DNA from: Planctomycetota bacterium
GTDB lineage: Bacteria; Planctomycetota; Planctomycetia; Gemmatales; Gemmataceae
Direction of reading: 5' to 3'
Length of the DNA: 38,941 bases
Assembly: GCA_016191165.1 (NCBI GenBank)
Contig: JACPPF010000021.1
Location: forward strand, 1-38,941
Both the position numbers and the translations under genes were made by a program. The notes below the pieces were generated by a model. That model did no database searches. It saw only the letters and a list, made by a program, of their open reading frames with translations, and was not told the origin of the DNA. The stretch's first letter is position 1. Each line of letters starts with the position of its first letter. Below are positions 7,258 to 16,094 of this stretch, piece after piece.

Positions 7258-8043
7258 TCATTGCGACCGGGCCGCCGAATGCACCCGCAACCGCTCCTCC
7301 GCCCACGCATTCAACTCCGGCGGCAGCACCACCTTGGGCGGTTTAGTGTAATCGACGGACAGGTCATACCCGCAAAGGTCATACACGTTCGTGAAAGCAA
7401 GCTGCAATTCCAGGAGCACGTCGGCATCGGGAGGCAGTAGCGGAACGGGAATGGTCGGTAAGGACGCCTGAAGCGGAATGGGCCAAACTTCCGTCTTGGG
7501 GCGTTGGCCCGCTCGGCTCAGGAAAACGAAGTAGGCCGCCGGCGGCAAGCGCTGGCGCATCGGAACCCGTTTGCCCTGACGTAGCAAGTCGATCTCAATC
7601 AAATGAACAGTGCTGGCCAGGATTCTTCTGCGCTTTTGTAAATAATCCCGTCGTCCCTCGCCACGTTTGTTGGTCGGCGACAGGAATTCAATTGCGGTCA
7701 CCAGTTTGCGGTTCTGCGTGTCACGAATCTCGACCCAGGAATGTGGGACCGGAGCAGGCATCACCGTGGTCAGCGTCAGAGGAGCGACGAGCGTCGTTGA
7801 TGCCGTCGTGAACGCAGGTCCGCCTTCCACATCGACTACGCTCGCGTCGGGGTAAAGATCGGTTGCTTCGATCGCAATATCATCCGGCTCGTCCATGACA
7901 AACCGTTGCTGCGTCAACGGCACATAGCGTGGCCTCAGTTTGGGGACCAGTTGGCGCGTAACCTCTGCCGCGAGTTGGGCGTGGACCGTAGTCCACAACC
8001 CTCCCTCGAGGTAGGGGTCCATTCCTGGGAAGGGTGATGGCAT
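7258..8043 (-). CDS. DUF4058 family protein
   Basis: The start at 8043 gives MPSPFPGMDPYLEGG, the standard N-terminus of DUF4058; an ATG four codons upstream (8055) is equally possible and no clear ribosome site decides. 261 residues. The core reads VTAIEFLSPTNKRG, then VHLIEIDLLRQG, an arrangement like the E-x-K/Q strands of PD-(D/E)XK or Uma2-type folds; catalytic activity is unproven. The family is common in cyanobacteria and planctomycetes in many copies per genome, with no known function. It converges on the DUF1501 gene with only two bases between stop codons, so the two genes must share a termination region. Confidence 0.85.
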   Translation of the reverse strand: MPSPFPGMDPYLEGGLWTTVHAQLAAEVTRQLVPKLRPRYVPLTQQRFVMDEPDDIAIEATDLYPDASVVDVEGGPAFTTASTTLVAPLTLTTVMPAPVPHSWVEIRDTQNRKLVTAIEFLSPTNKRGEGRRDYLQKRRRILASTVHLIEIDLLRQGKRVPMRQRLPPAAYFVFLSRAGQRPKTEVWPIPLQASLPTIPVPLLPPDADVLLELQLAFTNVYDLCGYDLSVDYTKPPKVVLPPELNAWAEERLRVHSAARSQ

Positions 8044-8137
8044 GGGATGAATCATCAAGGGCGAAAAATCAGACCCTCAAGGTAGGGTATAGCGCCGCGA
8101 CTAATGACACCAGCGGGTCTGCCGACCTCGTTTGCGA

Positions 8138-8410
8138 TCATTGGGTGAATTTCACGTCAAGTACATTGGATCGAATCTGGCCTGACCAGAGCATCGCATC
8201 GGGTTCCATATGGAAACGCGGCATCGGTATGTTCGCTTCGATCGACAATTGATACGTTCCCGCGCCAGTCGGCCGTTCCACATAGGCCCAAAGGTTGATG
8301 GTTTCGTCCAAGGTCTGCCCCGGCTCAAGGAGTACCGTACGGCAACGGAGGCGGATAGCGACGCAGATGGAGCGTACCAAAACCGAATTGGAAGTACAAA
8401 CCTTAAACAC
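8138..8410 (-). pseudogene. C-terminal fragment of a beta-sandwich protein
   Basis: The last 65 residues look protein-like: LEPGQTLDETINLWAYVERP, GTYQLSIEANIPM and SNVLDVKFTQ before the stop resemble the final strands of an Ig-like extracytoplasmic domain. The first 20 residues do not, and the frame runs upstream directly into the 33-nt palindrome at 8421-8453. I read it as the 3' remnant of a longer gene whose 5' part was lost. It could instead be chance coding in a GC-rich region. Confidence 0.4.
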
Positions 8411-8420
8411 GCAAAAAGAA

Positions 8421-8453
8421 AGCCCAGGGGTTCGCCGCGCTCACCCCTGGGCT
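8421..8453. repeat. 33-nt palindromic repeat, copy 1
   Basis: The arms AGCCCAGGGG and CCCCTGGGCT flank a constant centre TTCGCCGCGCTCA. This copy lies between the fragment at 8138-8410 and the stop of the BON gene (8474). On the minus strand it follows that gene and could act as a terminator-like hairpin. Confidence 0.8.
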
Positions 8454-8473
8454 TCGGGACTCTCTCGCCAATC

Positions 8474-9211
8474 TCACCAGTACCGCAGCCGCCACCAGTC
8501 GTGGCCTGTCGGGTTACGATGATACCACCAGTGACCGTCTTCCCACGTCAGGCTCACCGACCGCCAGCCCAGCGGCACGCGCGGGAACGGGTACATCGGA
8601 CCGATGAAGGGCCATTGCTCATACGGATACGCCTGCGGATAGGCGACACGCGAGTAGTTGTTGTAAGGCGCATACGTTGGCCAGGCGTACGGCGGCATCG
8701 GCGGCGGCTGCATGCCCGGGTTCGGGCCCATCGGCGCCTGAAAAATCGGCGCCGGCTCCTGCAGTTGGCCGTCGATCCGCTCCGGCGGTTTGCCGTCCTT
8801 CCCCTCCACGCCCGGCTGCGGCGGAAACGTACCCGGCAACGGCTGAATCACCTGGGCAGCCAGGAGGTTCGCATCGGGCCGAACCTTCAGCCAGTCGCGT
8901 ACCATGCCGACCCCCGGCGTCTTGCGCACGAGCTTGGCGACGACCTCGCGCTGGCTTTCGTTCGCCAGCTCGCCGACGAGATCGACGACGCCGTCCTGAA
9001 CGGAGACATTGATGCGATAACCGGTGAGCTGCCCGCTTTCCCGCAGCGTGCGGGCAATCGTCTGAGCCAGCGTCGGCGGTTGATAGGGCAACGTGCCAGG
9101 CAACTGGGCCGGCCCTGGCGAACCTGGATAATAGGGACCTTGCCCCTGGCTCGGCAAACTCCAACTCAGCCACAGGCCCAACGCCATCAAAAAGCAAACG
9201 CGCGCGCTCAC
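8474..9211 (-). CDS. BON-domain secreted protein with Pro/Tyr-rich tail
   Basis: ATG at 9211 is preceded by a strong GGAGGAGG ribosome site. 245 residues. A signal peptide (MSARVCFLMALGLWLSWSLP) is followed by a BON domain at about residues 48-112 (ARTLRESGQLTGYRINVSV, DGVVDLVGELANE, TPGVGMVRDWLKV). The rest is a proline-, tyrosine- and tryptophan-rich tail ending HDWWRLRYW. BON domains usually bind membranes or other envelope components. The aromatic tail is typical of planctomycete exported proteins of unknown role. A 436-residue plus-strand frame over the same DNA is a shadow. Confidence 0.85.
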   Translation of the reverse strand: MSARVCFLMALGLWLSWSLPSQGQGPYYPGSPGPAQLPGTLPYQPPTLAQTIARTLRESGQLTGYRINVSVQDGVVDLVGELANESQREVVAKLVRKTPGVGMVRDWLKVRPDANLLAAQVIQPLPGTFPPQPGVEGKDGKPPERIDGQLQEPAPIFQAPMGPNPGMQPPPMPPYAWPTYAPYNNYSRVAYPQAYPYEQWPFIGPMYPFPRVPLGWRSVSLTWEDGHWWYHRNPTGHDWWRLRYW

Positions 9212-9531
9212 GGCAACCTCCTCCTTCGGGTTGGCAGTTCTCCGTATTACCCATCAGCCGTTCGCCGCCCTAAAAACCAGCCCACGCGGGAAAAAGCACA
9301 CGCCCCGCACGCCGCAGGCGCGGCGCCCTCGTCACAAGACGTACCGTCCAGGTTTTTCGCAACGTCGGCCCCGCAGGAATCCTCGGCGCAATCGTCAACG
9401 TCGTGGATCGCGCGGTGGATTTTGGCCAGGCTACAGAAAAGGCCGCAAGTTTGCCCCCCGCGGCGCCGATTGCTGGGCGTGACATTGACGCTATTTCCCG
9501 GCCGCCCTATACTTCAATAGTCTTGGCACGC
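9212..9531. other. Intergenic region upstream of tRNA-Arg
   Basis: About 320 bases with no convincing gene. It must hold the promoter of the BON gene (leftward) and of the tRNA (rightward). A motif CTAAAAACCAGCCCACGCGG at 9271-9290 resembles CTAAACACCAACCCACGGG at 20273-20291, upstream of another gene; the meaning is unknown. Confidence 0.5.
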
Positions 9532-9605
<74 letters not shown>

Positions 9606-9713
9606 GTCTATGCCGATTGCCAAATCCCAGGTCAACGACGACTGGCTGAAGAGGACGCACTTCTCTGATTCTGCCGCTTTGGCGTTCGTCTCGGCAAACC
9701 CAGGAGGCCCGTC

Positions 9714-11198
9714 GTGACTACGCCGTGGAATCTCAAGTTTGGAGCTGCAAACCTCACCGTCGGCGTGCCGGGCGATGCGAGCGAAATCCCGCCAGAAGCG
9801 CCGTTTCGCCTCCTTGTTACCGGCAATTTTTCCGGTGATCGCAAAGACCGGGTTCCGCTTGGCCAGCGTAAGCGCCTGCTCATCGATCGCGATAACTTCG
9901 ACGAGGTTTTGGCAAAGTTGGCCCCGAGCGTCATGCTCCCTGGTACTGCCGGCGGATCCGATGTGCCAATTGCGATTAACTCGCTGGAGGATTTTGAGCC
10001 GGACCGTCTTTTTGAAACCTTGCCCGTATTCGATGAATTGCGCCTCCTGCAATCCCAGCTGGATCAACCTTCCTCGTTTGAACAGGCCGCGGCCCGGATT
10101 CGCGCCTGGGGCAAGCTGCCAGCAACGGCGCAGGAGGCTGCTCCAAAGCCGGCCATGTCCGGTGGGGAACTCCTTTCCCAAATGCTCGGCGAGGACCCCG
10201 GTCAGGCAACCGAACCCGCGGAGTCGAGCGAATGGCAGCGCTTCCTGCGACGAATCGTGCAGCCGCAACTTGTCGAGAAGGCCGATCCGCGCAAGGCGGA
10301 TTTCGAAAAGGTCGTTGAAGAGGCAATCAGCGCCCAGATGCGCGCCATCTTGCATCATCCCAAATTTCAGGCGCTGGAGGCGGCCTGGCGAAGCCTCTTC
10401 CTGCTGGTCCGGCAACTGCCGACCGATGAAACGCTACAAATCTTCATCTGGGATGTCCGCCTGAATGAATGGCAGGCCGACCTCGTGCAGGCCGACCCGC
10501 ATGATAGCGTGCTCGTGCGTGAAATCACTCAGAGCGGCGCTGAAAAACCCTGGGGTGCCGTCGTCAGCCTGGAGACGTTTGGCAAGGGCATCGATGACTT
10601 GCAAGTGCTGGGTTCCATGTTGCTGGTCGTTTCGCGTGGGCGTACGCCCGTGCTGGCGGCGGCGTCACCCAGACTGGTCGGCTGCCCGTCGCTGGCGAGC
10701 GATCCTGATCCGCGCGAGTGGAAGGCCGATCCGAATTTGAAAGCGGCCTGGCAGATGATCCGCTCGTTGGCCCCAGCCAAATATCTTGGCCTGGTGATGC
10801 CACGTTTTCTCCTGCGCCTGCCTTATGGTAAGAATGCGACCGAGACCGAGGCGTTCGCCTTCGAGGAAATGCCGACGCCGGAACATGAGCACTACCTCTG
10901 GGGCTCCGGTGCGGTCTTGTGTGCGCTGATGTTGGCCGAGGGCTTCGTCGCGGCGGGCTGGGACATTGGCCTGGCGGACATTCGCCAGCTCAATGGCTTG
11001 CCGTTGCACGTTTATGCCGAGGACGGATCGACCACGAGCAAGCCGTGCGCCGAGGTGCACCTGCGCGAGACCGCCCTCGAAGTGTTGATCGAGCAGGGAT
11101 TGATGACGCTCATGTCCCTGCGCGATCGCGACGGCGTGCGTCTCGCCCGCTGGCAATCCGCAGCCCAATCGCAGGAGCAACTGGCGGGACTTTGGTGA
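9714..11198 (+). CDS. Fused TssB-TssC contractile sheath protein (T6SS-like), orphan
   Basis: GTG start at 9714 preceded by AGGAGG. 494 residues. The first 100 residues match the small sheath subunit TssB/VipA: FRLLVTGNFSGDR, the basic LGQRKR, then LIDRDNFDEVLAKLAP, a TssB hallmark. After a variable linker (about 115-195) comes a TssC/VipB-like region: AQMRAILHHPKFQALEAAWR, LFLLVRQLPTDE, then PWGAVVSLETFG, a segment ending MPRFLLRLPYG, WGSGAVLCALML and a C-terminal VLIEQGLMTLMSLRDRDGV. In most T6SS these are two proteins forming the contractile tube; here they are one chain. No tube (Hcp), spike, baseplate, membrane-complex or ClpV gene is visible, so the apparatus is either elsewhere in the genome or absent. 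A repurposed sheath is possible. Confidence 0.85.
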   Translation: MTTPWNLKFGAANLTVGVPGDASEIPPEAPFRLLVTGNFSGDRKDRVPLGQRKRLLIDRDNFDEVLAKLAPSVMLPGTAGGSDVPIAINSLEDFEPDRLFETLPVFDELRLLQSQLDQPSSFEQAAARIRAWGKLPATAQEAAPKPAMSGGELLSQMLGEDPGQATEPAESSEWQRFLRRIVQPQLVEKADPRKADFEKVVEEAISAQMRAILHHPKFQALEAAWRSLFLLVRQLPTDETLQIFIWDVRLNEWQADLVQADPHDSVLVREITQSGAEKPWGAVVSLETFGKGIDDLQVLGSMLLVVSRGRTPVLAAASPRLVGCPSLASDPDPREWKADPNLKAAWQMIRSLAPAKYLGLVMPRFLLRLPYGKNATETEAFAFEEMPTPEHEHYLWGSGAVLCALMLAEGFVAAGWDIGLADIRQLNGLPLHVYAEDGSTTSKPCAEVHLRETALEVLIEQGLMTLMSLRDRDGVRLARWQSAAQSQEQLAGLW

Positions 11199-11572
11199 GC
11201 GAGCGCCGGCGGTGGGGAACTCTCCAGCGGAGTAAGTGAAAAGTCGTAAGCGCGTCGCAAATCCTTGCAGCCAGGTTGTTTGCCGCGATTTTTTCGAGGA
11301 CTTCTCACGGAACGGGGGGTATGGGCTACCCCAGATACCCAACTGCCGGGGGGTCCCTGCAAACCACGGGAAACCGTGGAATTTCCGCGGTTTTTCGCCC
11401 CGCGACGAGCAGATACCCACGTTCCGGGGGGGGGTGTAGGGGGCGCCTTTTCACAACCGACATTGCAATGCCACTCCAAGCCCGCAGCCGAAAGGCTGCG
11501 GGTTTTGCGACGAACAGCCCTGAACGGGCAAATCCCGTTTCAGACGTTCAAATCCGAGAGAGGAGTTGAAGG
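11199..11572. other. Intergenic region with direct repeat and terminator
   Basis: About 370 bases without a convincing gene. Two similar segments beginning AGATACCCA (near 11333 and 11410) each run into a G-rich tract, and an inverted relative GGAACGGGGGGTATGGG lies near 11310. A clear terminator follows at 11481-11506. Confidence 0.55.
11481..11506 (+). terminator. Rho-independent terminator
   Basis: The 9-bp stem CCCGCAGCC/GGCTGCGGG with loop GAAA is followed by TTTT. It could end transcription from the sheath gene, though it lies about 280 bases after that stop. Confidence 0.7.
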
Positions 11573-12274
11573 ATGAAAGCACCGAGGTTTTTTTTCGGGT
11601 TCGTTATCCTTGTTTGGGCGACCGGCATTGGGATGGGAATGTCAGGCCAGAAAAAGAAAAAGCCGGCAAAAGCGCCGATTCCGATTTACGTCACGCCCTA
11701 CTACGACTCCGAAGGCATCAAGATCGACGTCGGCAAGTTCAGTCAGACGCTGGCAAAGGCGGATTCCAAGTCGATCCTGGGCGTCATCGCGGAAATGCAG
11801 AAACAAAGGGAAAAACTCCGCGCTGAAGTTGCGTATGTCGCTGCAATTCGGTTGTATGATCTCGGCCATAAGGACGAAGCCGTTTATTGGTTTTATACCG
11901 CCCAATACCGGGCCGGTGTATTTCGGTCAATTCTCGACAGGCAAAAAATGGGCGGCATCGGGGCACCAGCTTTTGAACTCCGGCAAGCGTACGCCGCGTT
12001 CAATCAGCTGGCAGGCGAATATATCAACGGATACGCCTTCGGCGAGCTAGACAAGCTTGAGAAGACGTTGGCCAAAGTTCGCGAGGAAGGCAAGGCCATT
12101 CCAAAGTACACCGTACTTTACCCCCGAGTGAAGTTCATCGATTCAAAAACGTGGCAAGAAACCAACGCCAAATACGCTGACGGGAACATCACGGGAATGA
12201 TCCAATATATCCGGAAAAATGCAGCGTTGATCAAGGAACTACGAAAGAAGAACGGCTTGGATGGAAAGTACTGA
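11573..12274 (+). CDS. Secreted hypothetical protein with TPR-like segment
   Basis: ATG at 11573 with AGGAG 7 bases upstream. 233 residues. An N-terminal signal or anchor segment (FFFGFVILVWATGIGMGM) is followed by a lysine-rich stretch. A helix pair (AAIRLYDLGHKDEAVYWFY) resembles a tetratricopeptide unit. The C-terminus is basic (LIKELRKKNGLDGKY). I do not recognise a named family. The gene is visibly less GC-rich than its neighbours, which suggests later arrival or relaxed selection. Confidence 0.75.
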   Translation: MKAPRFFFGFVILVWATGIGMGMSGQKKKKPAKAPIPIYVTPYYDSEGIKIDVGKFSQTLAKADSKSILGVIAEMQKQREKLRAEVAYVAAIRLYDLGHKDEAVYWFYTAQYRAGVFRSILDRQKMGGIGAPAFELRQAYAAFNQLAGEYINGYAFGELDKLEKTLAKVREEGKAIPKYTVLYPRVKFIDSKTWQETNAKYADGNITGMIQYIRKNAALIKELRKKNGLDGKY

Positions 12275-12295
12275 ATCTTGGGGCGGAACAAACGG

Positions 12296-12367
12296 GGGTC
12301 GGGGGTCATTGATTTTACGAAAACTGGTCAAACGCAAAAATCGTTGAATAATTATTGACCCCGACCC
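12296..12367. repeat. Inverted repeat GGGTCGGGGGTCA / TGACCCCGACCC
   Basis: Arms at 12296-12308 and 12356-12367 pair with a one-base bulge and enclose an AT-rich loop. The right arm is followed by CTTTTTCTTCC. It lies just after the stop at 12274 and could serve as its terminator, or be a mobile palindromic element. Confidence 0.6.
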
Positions 12368-12469
12368 TTTTTCTTCCTTTTTCGACGATGTCGATCACCG
12401 GCGTGAGGCAAAATCTGACTTCGCACGCCAGTGGCGGCGGCGACCCCTCCACTCACGACGTAACTTCCA

Positions 12470-12943
12470 TCAACGTGTATACTCGGCGAACTTTTTGAGG
12501 GAAAGATCGTATTCCCTTAGCCACCGTTTAATGATTTTCTGATTTGTACCGTCGAGAATGCTAATCGCCGAGGTAACGATACCGCTTCCATCGCTTCCGA
12601 GTACAGCAGGACAAAGGACCCATTTCTTGTTCCACTCGTTGCTGGACTCAAACGAGATGTCTTGGTTGTTTAACGTTTTGAAGCCTGCGCTTTGAACAAA
12701 CAGAAATGTTCCACGGTTTCGAAGAATAGCCTTGTAACCACTCGAAAAAGTCATCCAATACTCGACGGTTGACTTGCCTTTTACTTCAACGGATTTCTTT
12801 TCGTATTTAACTTTGGATTCCGTTAAGAGTTTGAAAAGGGTCTTTTCCGAGAGGCGGCTAAAGAGCAATTCGTTCTGCTCCTGAGCGTGTCCGGCTCGTG
12901 GAATTCCCGCGAGGATTAACAACACGAAAAAACACCGATGCAT
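12470..12943 (-). CDS. Exported YbjN-like domain protein
   Basis: Start at ATG 12943 with GGAGG upstream and a signal peptide (MHRCFFVLLILAGIPRAGHA); upstream in-frame starts give non-coding-looking residues. 157 residues. The segment ISFESSNEWNKKWVLCPAVL, followed by ILDG and a helical end (WLREYDLSLKKFAEY), follows the YbjN/CesT-like pattern, in which a conserved N-x-WN is followed by a strand and a C-terminal helix. The function of exported YbjN proteins is unknown. GC content is low compared with the flanking DUF1501 gene. Confidence 0.6.
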   Translation of the reverse strand: MHRCFFVLLILAGIPRAGHAQEQNELLFSRLSEKTLFKLLTESKVKYEKKSVEVKGKSTVEYWMTFSSGYKAILRNRGTFLFVQSAGFKTLNNQDISFESSNEWNKKWVLCPAVLGSDGSGIVTSAISILDGTNQKIIKRWLREYDLSLKKFAEYTR

Positions 12944-13077
12944 GTTGACCTCCAAGGTTGGCGTCGAGCCGTTGCGTGCTTGGCCAGCATGACATTGTGA
13001 AATAGCTTCGTTGCCGCAAGAACAAACGATCCACAAGGATGTTTTCGACCAATCGTTTGCGCGCAAACGCCCCACAA

Positions 13078-14475
13078 TCAAATCAACCCGTCAATCGGCT
13101 CCCAGCCCGTCATGGTCTGCGAAATCTCGCGCGGCAAACCCGGGATCAGGCGGACTTCGCCCATGTCGAAGAGTTGGTTCATGATGGTGGCGACCAGGTT
13201 CTGGTTGCGGATCGGCGTCGTCGCGGGTTCGCCGCCGTTTCTGGTGGATCGGCCGATCACGCGGCCCATGTTCAGGCCGCCGCCGGAGACGAGCAGCGGG
13301 GCGAGGTTGCCCCAGTGGTCGCGGCCGCCCTGGCGGTTGATGCGTGGCGTGCGGCCCATTTCGCCACAGACGACGAGCAGGATCTTGTCGGTCAGGCTGC
13401 GGACTTCGAGGTCTTCGATGAAGGCAGACAGGGCCCAGTCGAGCGGTACGCCCATGTAGCCCATGCCCTCGCCGACCGGGGCGTTGTTGACGTCGGCGTG
13501 CATGTCCCAGACGAAGTTCGTCGTGACGGTGACGAAGCCGCAGCCGCGCTCGCACAGGCGGCGCGCCAAAAGGAGGAGCTTGCCGAGGCTCTTGGCATTG
13601 TCAACGTAGTTGTTGTAGTTGTTCCAGCGGCGGTCGATGTTCTCGGGGCGAACCAGCGAGGCGGTGTCGTAGGCGGCGAGGACGCGGCGATCTTCGCGGG
13701 ACAGGTCGAACGCCTCGGAGACGCCGCCGAGCACGGTGGAGATCGCCTGTTCACGGACGCGGTCGATGCCTTCCACGGTCGCACGCTCGGCTTGTTCCCA
13801 CTGCACGCGGTCCAGCTGGTTGAGCAACGCCCGGCGGTCGTGCAGTCGGCTGATCGGGAGCGAGAGCCGCATGTCGTTGCGCAAAGCGCTGCCGTTGGAC
13901 GGATCGAACGGAGCGTAACCGGATCCTAACATGCCCGTGGACGCGAAGCGTCCGAAACTGTTCGTGCCGGCTTGCGTCGATGGGTCCACCGCGCGCGGCA
14001 AGAGCAGGGCGTTGGTGGGGATGCCGGTCCGCGGATGACTGGTGCCGGCGATGCGCGCGTAGATGGAGCCGAGGTTGGCGCCGAACGTATCGCGGCCAAC
14101 GACGGGCTTGATGTCGTGATTGCCGTCGCCGGTGGTGAAGGAGCGGACGACGCTGACCTTGTCGGCCAGCGCGGCGAGTTTGGGGAAGGTGCCGCCAAAG
14201 GTCACGCCGGGGATGCGGGTTTGCAATTCGCCGGTGGCGCTGCGGTTCTCGGCCGGGGCGGACATCTTGGGATCGAACGTCTCGATCTGGCTGGGGCCCC
14301 CGTGCAGGAAGACCCAGATCACGGAACGATCCTTGAGGATCGACCGGCGCGATTCGGCGGCCGTGGCTTTTGCCTGGAGCAGATTGGCAAGCGATAACCC
14401 GCCCAGCGCGAGGCTGCCGACTTTGAGAAACGAACGGCGATTCATCCGATCATCGCGATCGAAAATGGTCAGCAT
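13078..14475 (-). CDS. DUF1501 exported protein (second copy)
   Basis: Start at ATG 14475 behind AAGGGGGG; an upstream in-frame start at 14517 lacks this. 465 residues. A twin-arginine-like signal (MNRRSFLKVGSLALGGLSLA) is followed by DUF1501 blocks VIWVFLHGGPSQIETFDP, VVRSFTTGDGNHDI, LLVVCGEMGRTPRI and GRDHWGNLAPLL. The metal-binding D/H pattern is complete. It is not adjacent to a DUF1553 gene in this window, so its partner, if any, is not visible. It is transcribed towards the YbjN-like gene and away from the PhoPQ-related gene upstream on the same strand. Confidence 0.9.
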   Translation of the reverse strand: MLTIFDRDDRMNRRSFLKVGSLALGGLSLANLLQAKATAAESRRSILKDRSVIWVFLHGGPSQIETFDPKMSAPAENRSATGELQTRIPGVTFGGTFPKLAALADKVSVVRSFTTGDGNHDIKPVVGRDTFGANLGSIYARIAGTSHPRTGIPTNALLLPRAVDPSTQAGTNSFGRFASTGMLGSGYAPFDPSNGSALRNDMRLSLPISRLHDRRALLNQLDRVQWEQAERATVEGIDRVREQAISTVLGGVSEAFDLSREDRRVLAAYDTASLVRPENIDRRWNNYNNYVDNAKSLGKLLLLARRLCERGCGFVTVTTNFVWDMHADVNNAPVGEGMGYMGVPLDWALSAFIEDLEVRSLTDKILLVVCGEMGRTPRINRQGGRDHWGNLAPLLVSGGGLNMGRVIGRSTRNGGEPATTPIRNQNLVATIMNQLFDMGEVRLIPGLPREISQTMTGWEPIDGLI

Positions 14476-14573
14476 CGAGATTCCCCCCTTAAGATGCCTG
14501 AAAACGGTAGGTTGCAAGTGGTTATATCACAAGTAGATCGGTGGTGGAAGCAGAAAGTCTTTATTTTTGCTTG

Positions 14574-14606
14574 ATCCCAGGGGTTCGCTCCGCTCACCCC
14601 TGGGCT
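14574..14606. repeat. 33-nt palindromic repeat, copy 2
   Basis: Arms ATCCCAGGGG and CCCCTGGGCT with centre TTCGCTCCGCTCA. It lies 8 bases after the stop of the PhoPQ-related gene on the minus strand. Confidence 0.8.
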
Positions 14607-14614
14607 TCGCGCTT

Positions 14615-15934
14615 TCATTTTTTTTGCAGCACGCGCACCTGAGTGCTCAGGTAGTAGGTCATGCCGTCGATCTGGTACTCCATTTCGCCATAGACAGCGC
14701 GGAAGCCGTCGGCGGGGGGTTCGATCGTGCCGAGGACCGACTTGCCGTTCACAACCGCCTGATGTTTTTTCCACACGCTCTTGCGGAAGTCGCGTTTGGC
14801 CGCGTCGGCAACCCAGAGGCGAGCCGTCTTGGGCGGCACGTCGGATTCGACGCGCAGCCGAGCTGTTCCCTTGAAATCATCGTGTTTCCACGTCAAATTC
14901 GGCATCTTGTGGCCATGAATTTGAATGCGTGCGAATGCGCCCAGCGTGTTGGCGATGCGCGTCGGGTCGATTTTGTTCTCCATGAGATTGTGCCCGGCAT
15001 TGGGCACGATCTCGACCCAGCGCGGGCATTTCAGGTCGTCCCAGTAAAGGTTGAGCGCGTCCACCGTCCAGTAGGGGTCGTTTGCGCCGTTGACGATCAG
15101 CGTCGGCACCTTGATCTTGTCGCGATACACCCACGGATCGACCATGCTCCACAGCTTCAACGCCCGTTTGGTTTTTGGCATCGGTACGAGGCCGCGCTTG
15201 ACGTAATCGTCAATCATCTCGCTGAATCGGCCATACGACTTGAGCTGGTGGGGCAGCTGGGCCTGCATGTTGAGCGTGTCGATGACGAGCGGCGCGATCG
15301 CCTTGACGCGCGGGTCGGCGGCCGCGGTGAGCCAGGTGGTCCAGCCGCGTTTCGAGCCGCCGGTGACGAGGAAGAAACGTACGACGAAATTCCATTCGCG
15401 CATCGCAAAAGCTTGCAGGGCATCCATCGCTTTGACGAGGCTCTTGACCATCGGGAAGAGCAGGGGCCAACTTTCGTCGCCATTCTTCAGGTAGCGGACA
15501 AAGGTCTCGGCGATGAGGGCGTCCTCGCGCATGCCGTCGAAGAGGGGCTGATTGGGAATGCCGAACAGGAATGCCACCGGCGCCTTGGCCTTGCGGGCCA
15601 TCTCCATGCCGATGGTGGCGCTGAGCGCGCCGGGTTTGCCCCCCTGATTCCAGAGGACCATGGTCGCGGTCGGCTTGACCGCTTTGGGCACATAGACCTG
15701 AATTTGGTGCTCCCACTTGATCTTCTGCCAGGTCTGGGAGACCAGGTGTAAGTCGTAAATGACGCCGTCGTCGGTCTTGGTCGTTTTCCTGAGTTCCCAC
15801 TCGAACGATGGATCGGCCTTCTTGACGTAGTCGAACAGGTCGGCGCGTGCGGCGCCAGGCACCACGGCAAATGTTAGGACCATGGCAACGTGGAACCTGG
15901 CGAACGGGGAAAATTGCTGGAGCAAGCCTGTCAT
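14615..15934 (-). CDS. PhoPQ-activated pathogenicity-related (PqaA-type) alpha/beta hydrolase
   Basis: 439 residues from ATG 15934, with a GGGAG-like site upstream. A signal sequence ends near AARA. The catalytic triad of the alpha/beta hydrolase fold is readable: Ser194 in TGGSKRGWTTW, Asp286 in NGANDPYW and His315 in PNAGHN. This arrangement and the LFDYVKKADPSFEW opening belong to the PhoPQ-related family, named after Salmonella PqaA. Here it is probably an exported hydrolase of unknown substrate; a role in virulence should not be assumed in a planctomycete. A palindromic repeat follows the stop. Confidence 0.88.
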   Translation of the reverse strand: MTGLLQQFSPFARFHVAMVLTFAVVPGAARADLFDYVKKADPSFEWELRKTTKTDDGVIYDLHLVSQTWQKIKWEHQIQVYVPKAVKPTATMVLWNQGGKPGALSATIGMEMARKAKAPVAFLFGIPNQPLFDGMREDALIAETFVRYLKNGDESWPLLFPMVKSLVKAMDALQAFAMREWNFVVRFFLVTGGSKRGWTTWLTAAADPRVKAIAPLVIDTLNMQAQLPHQLKSYGRFSEMIDDYVKRGLVPMPKTKRALKLWSMVDPWVYRDKIKVPTLIVNGANDPYWTVDALNLYWDDLKCPRWVEIVPNAGHNLMENKIDPTRIANTLGAFARIQIHGHKMPNLTWKHDDFKGTARLRVESDVPPKTARLWVADAAKRDFRKSVWKKHQAVVNGKSVLGTIEPPADGFRAVYGEMEYQIDGMTYYLSTQVRVLQKK

Positions 15935-16094
15935 CGGAAATCTCCCGGTTAATCTGTTACCCGATAAAGATTTGCGGGTTCATTCTACCAAATGATGCCG
16001 AACGGCGTTACCAAAAAATCGCACGGGCGAGCGTCCCGGCAAAAGGAAATGTTGGAGCGTTTGTGAGACGCCGCGCGTTTAATACAATGGCCTG

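Noticed and set aside
8210-9520. 436-codon frame on the plus strand
   Set aside because: Antisense to the BON gene; Arg/Pro/His-rich throughout and without a ribosome site. The minus-strand protein has a signal peptide and a domain.
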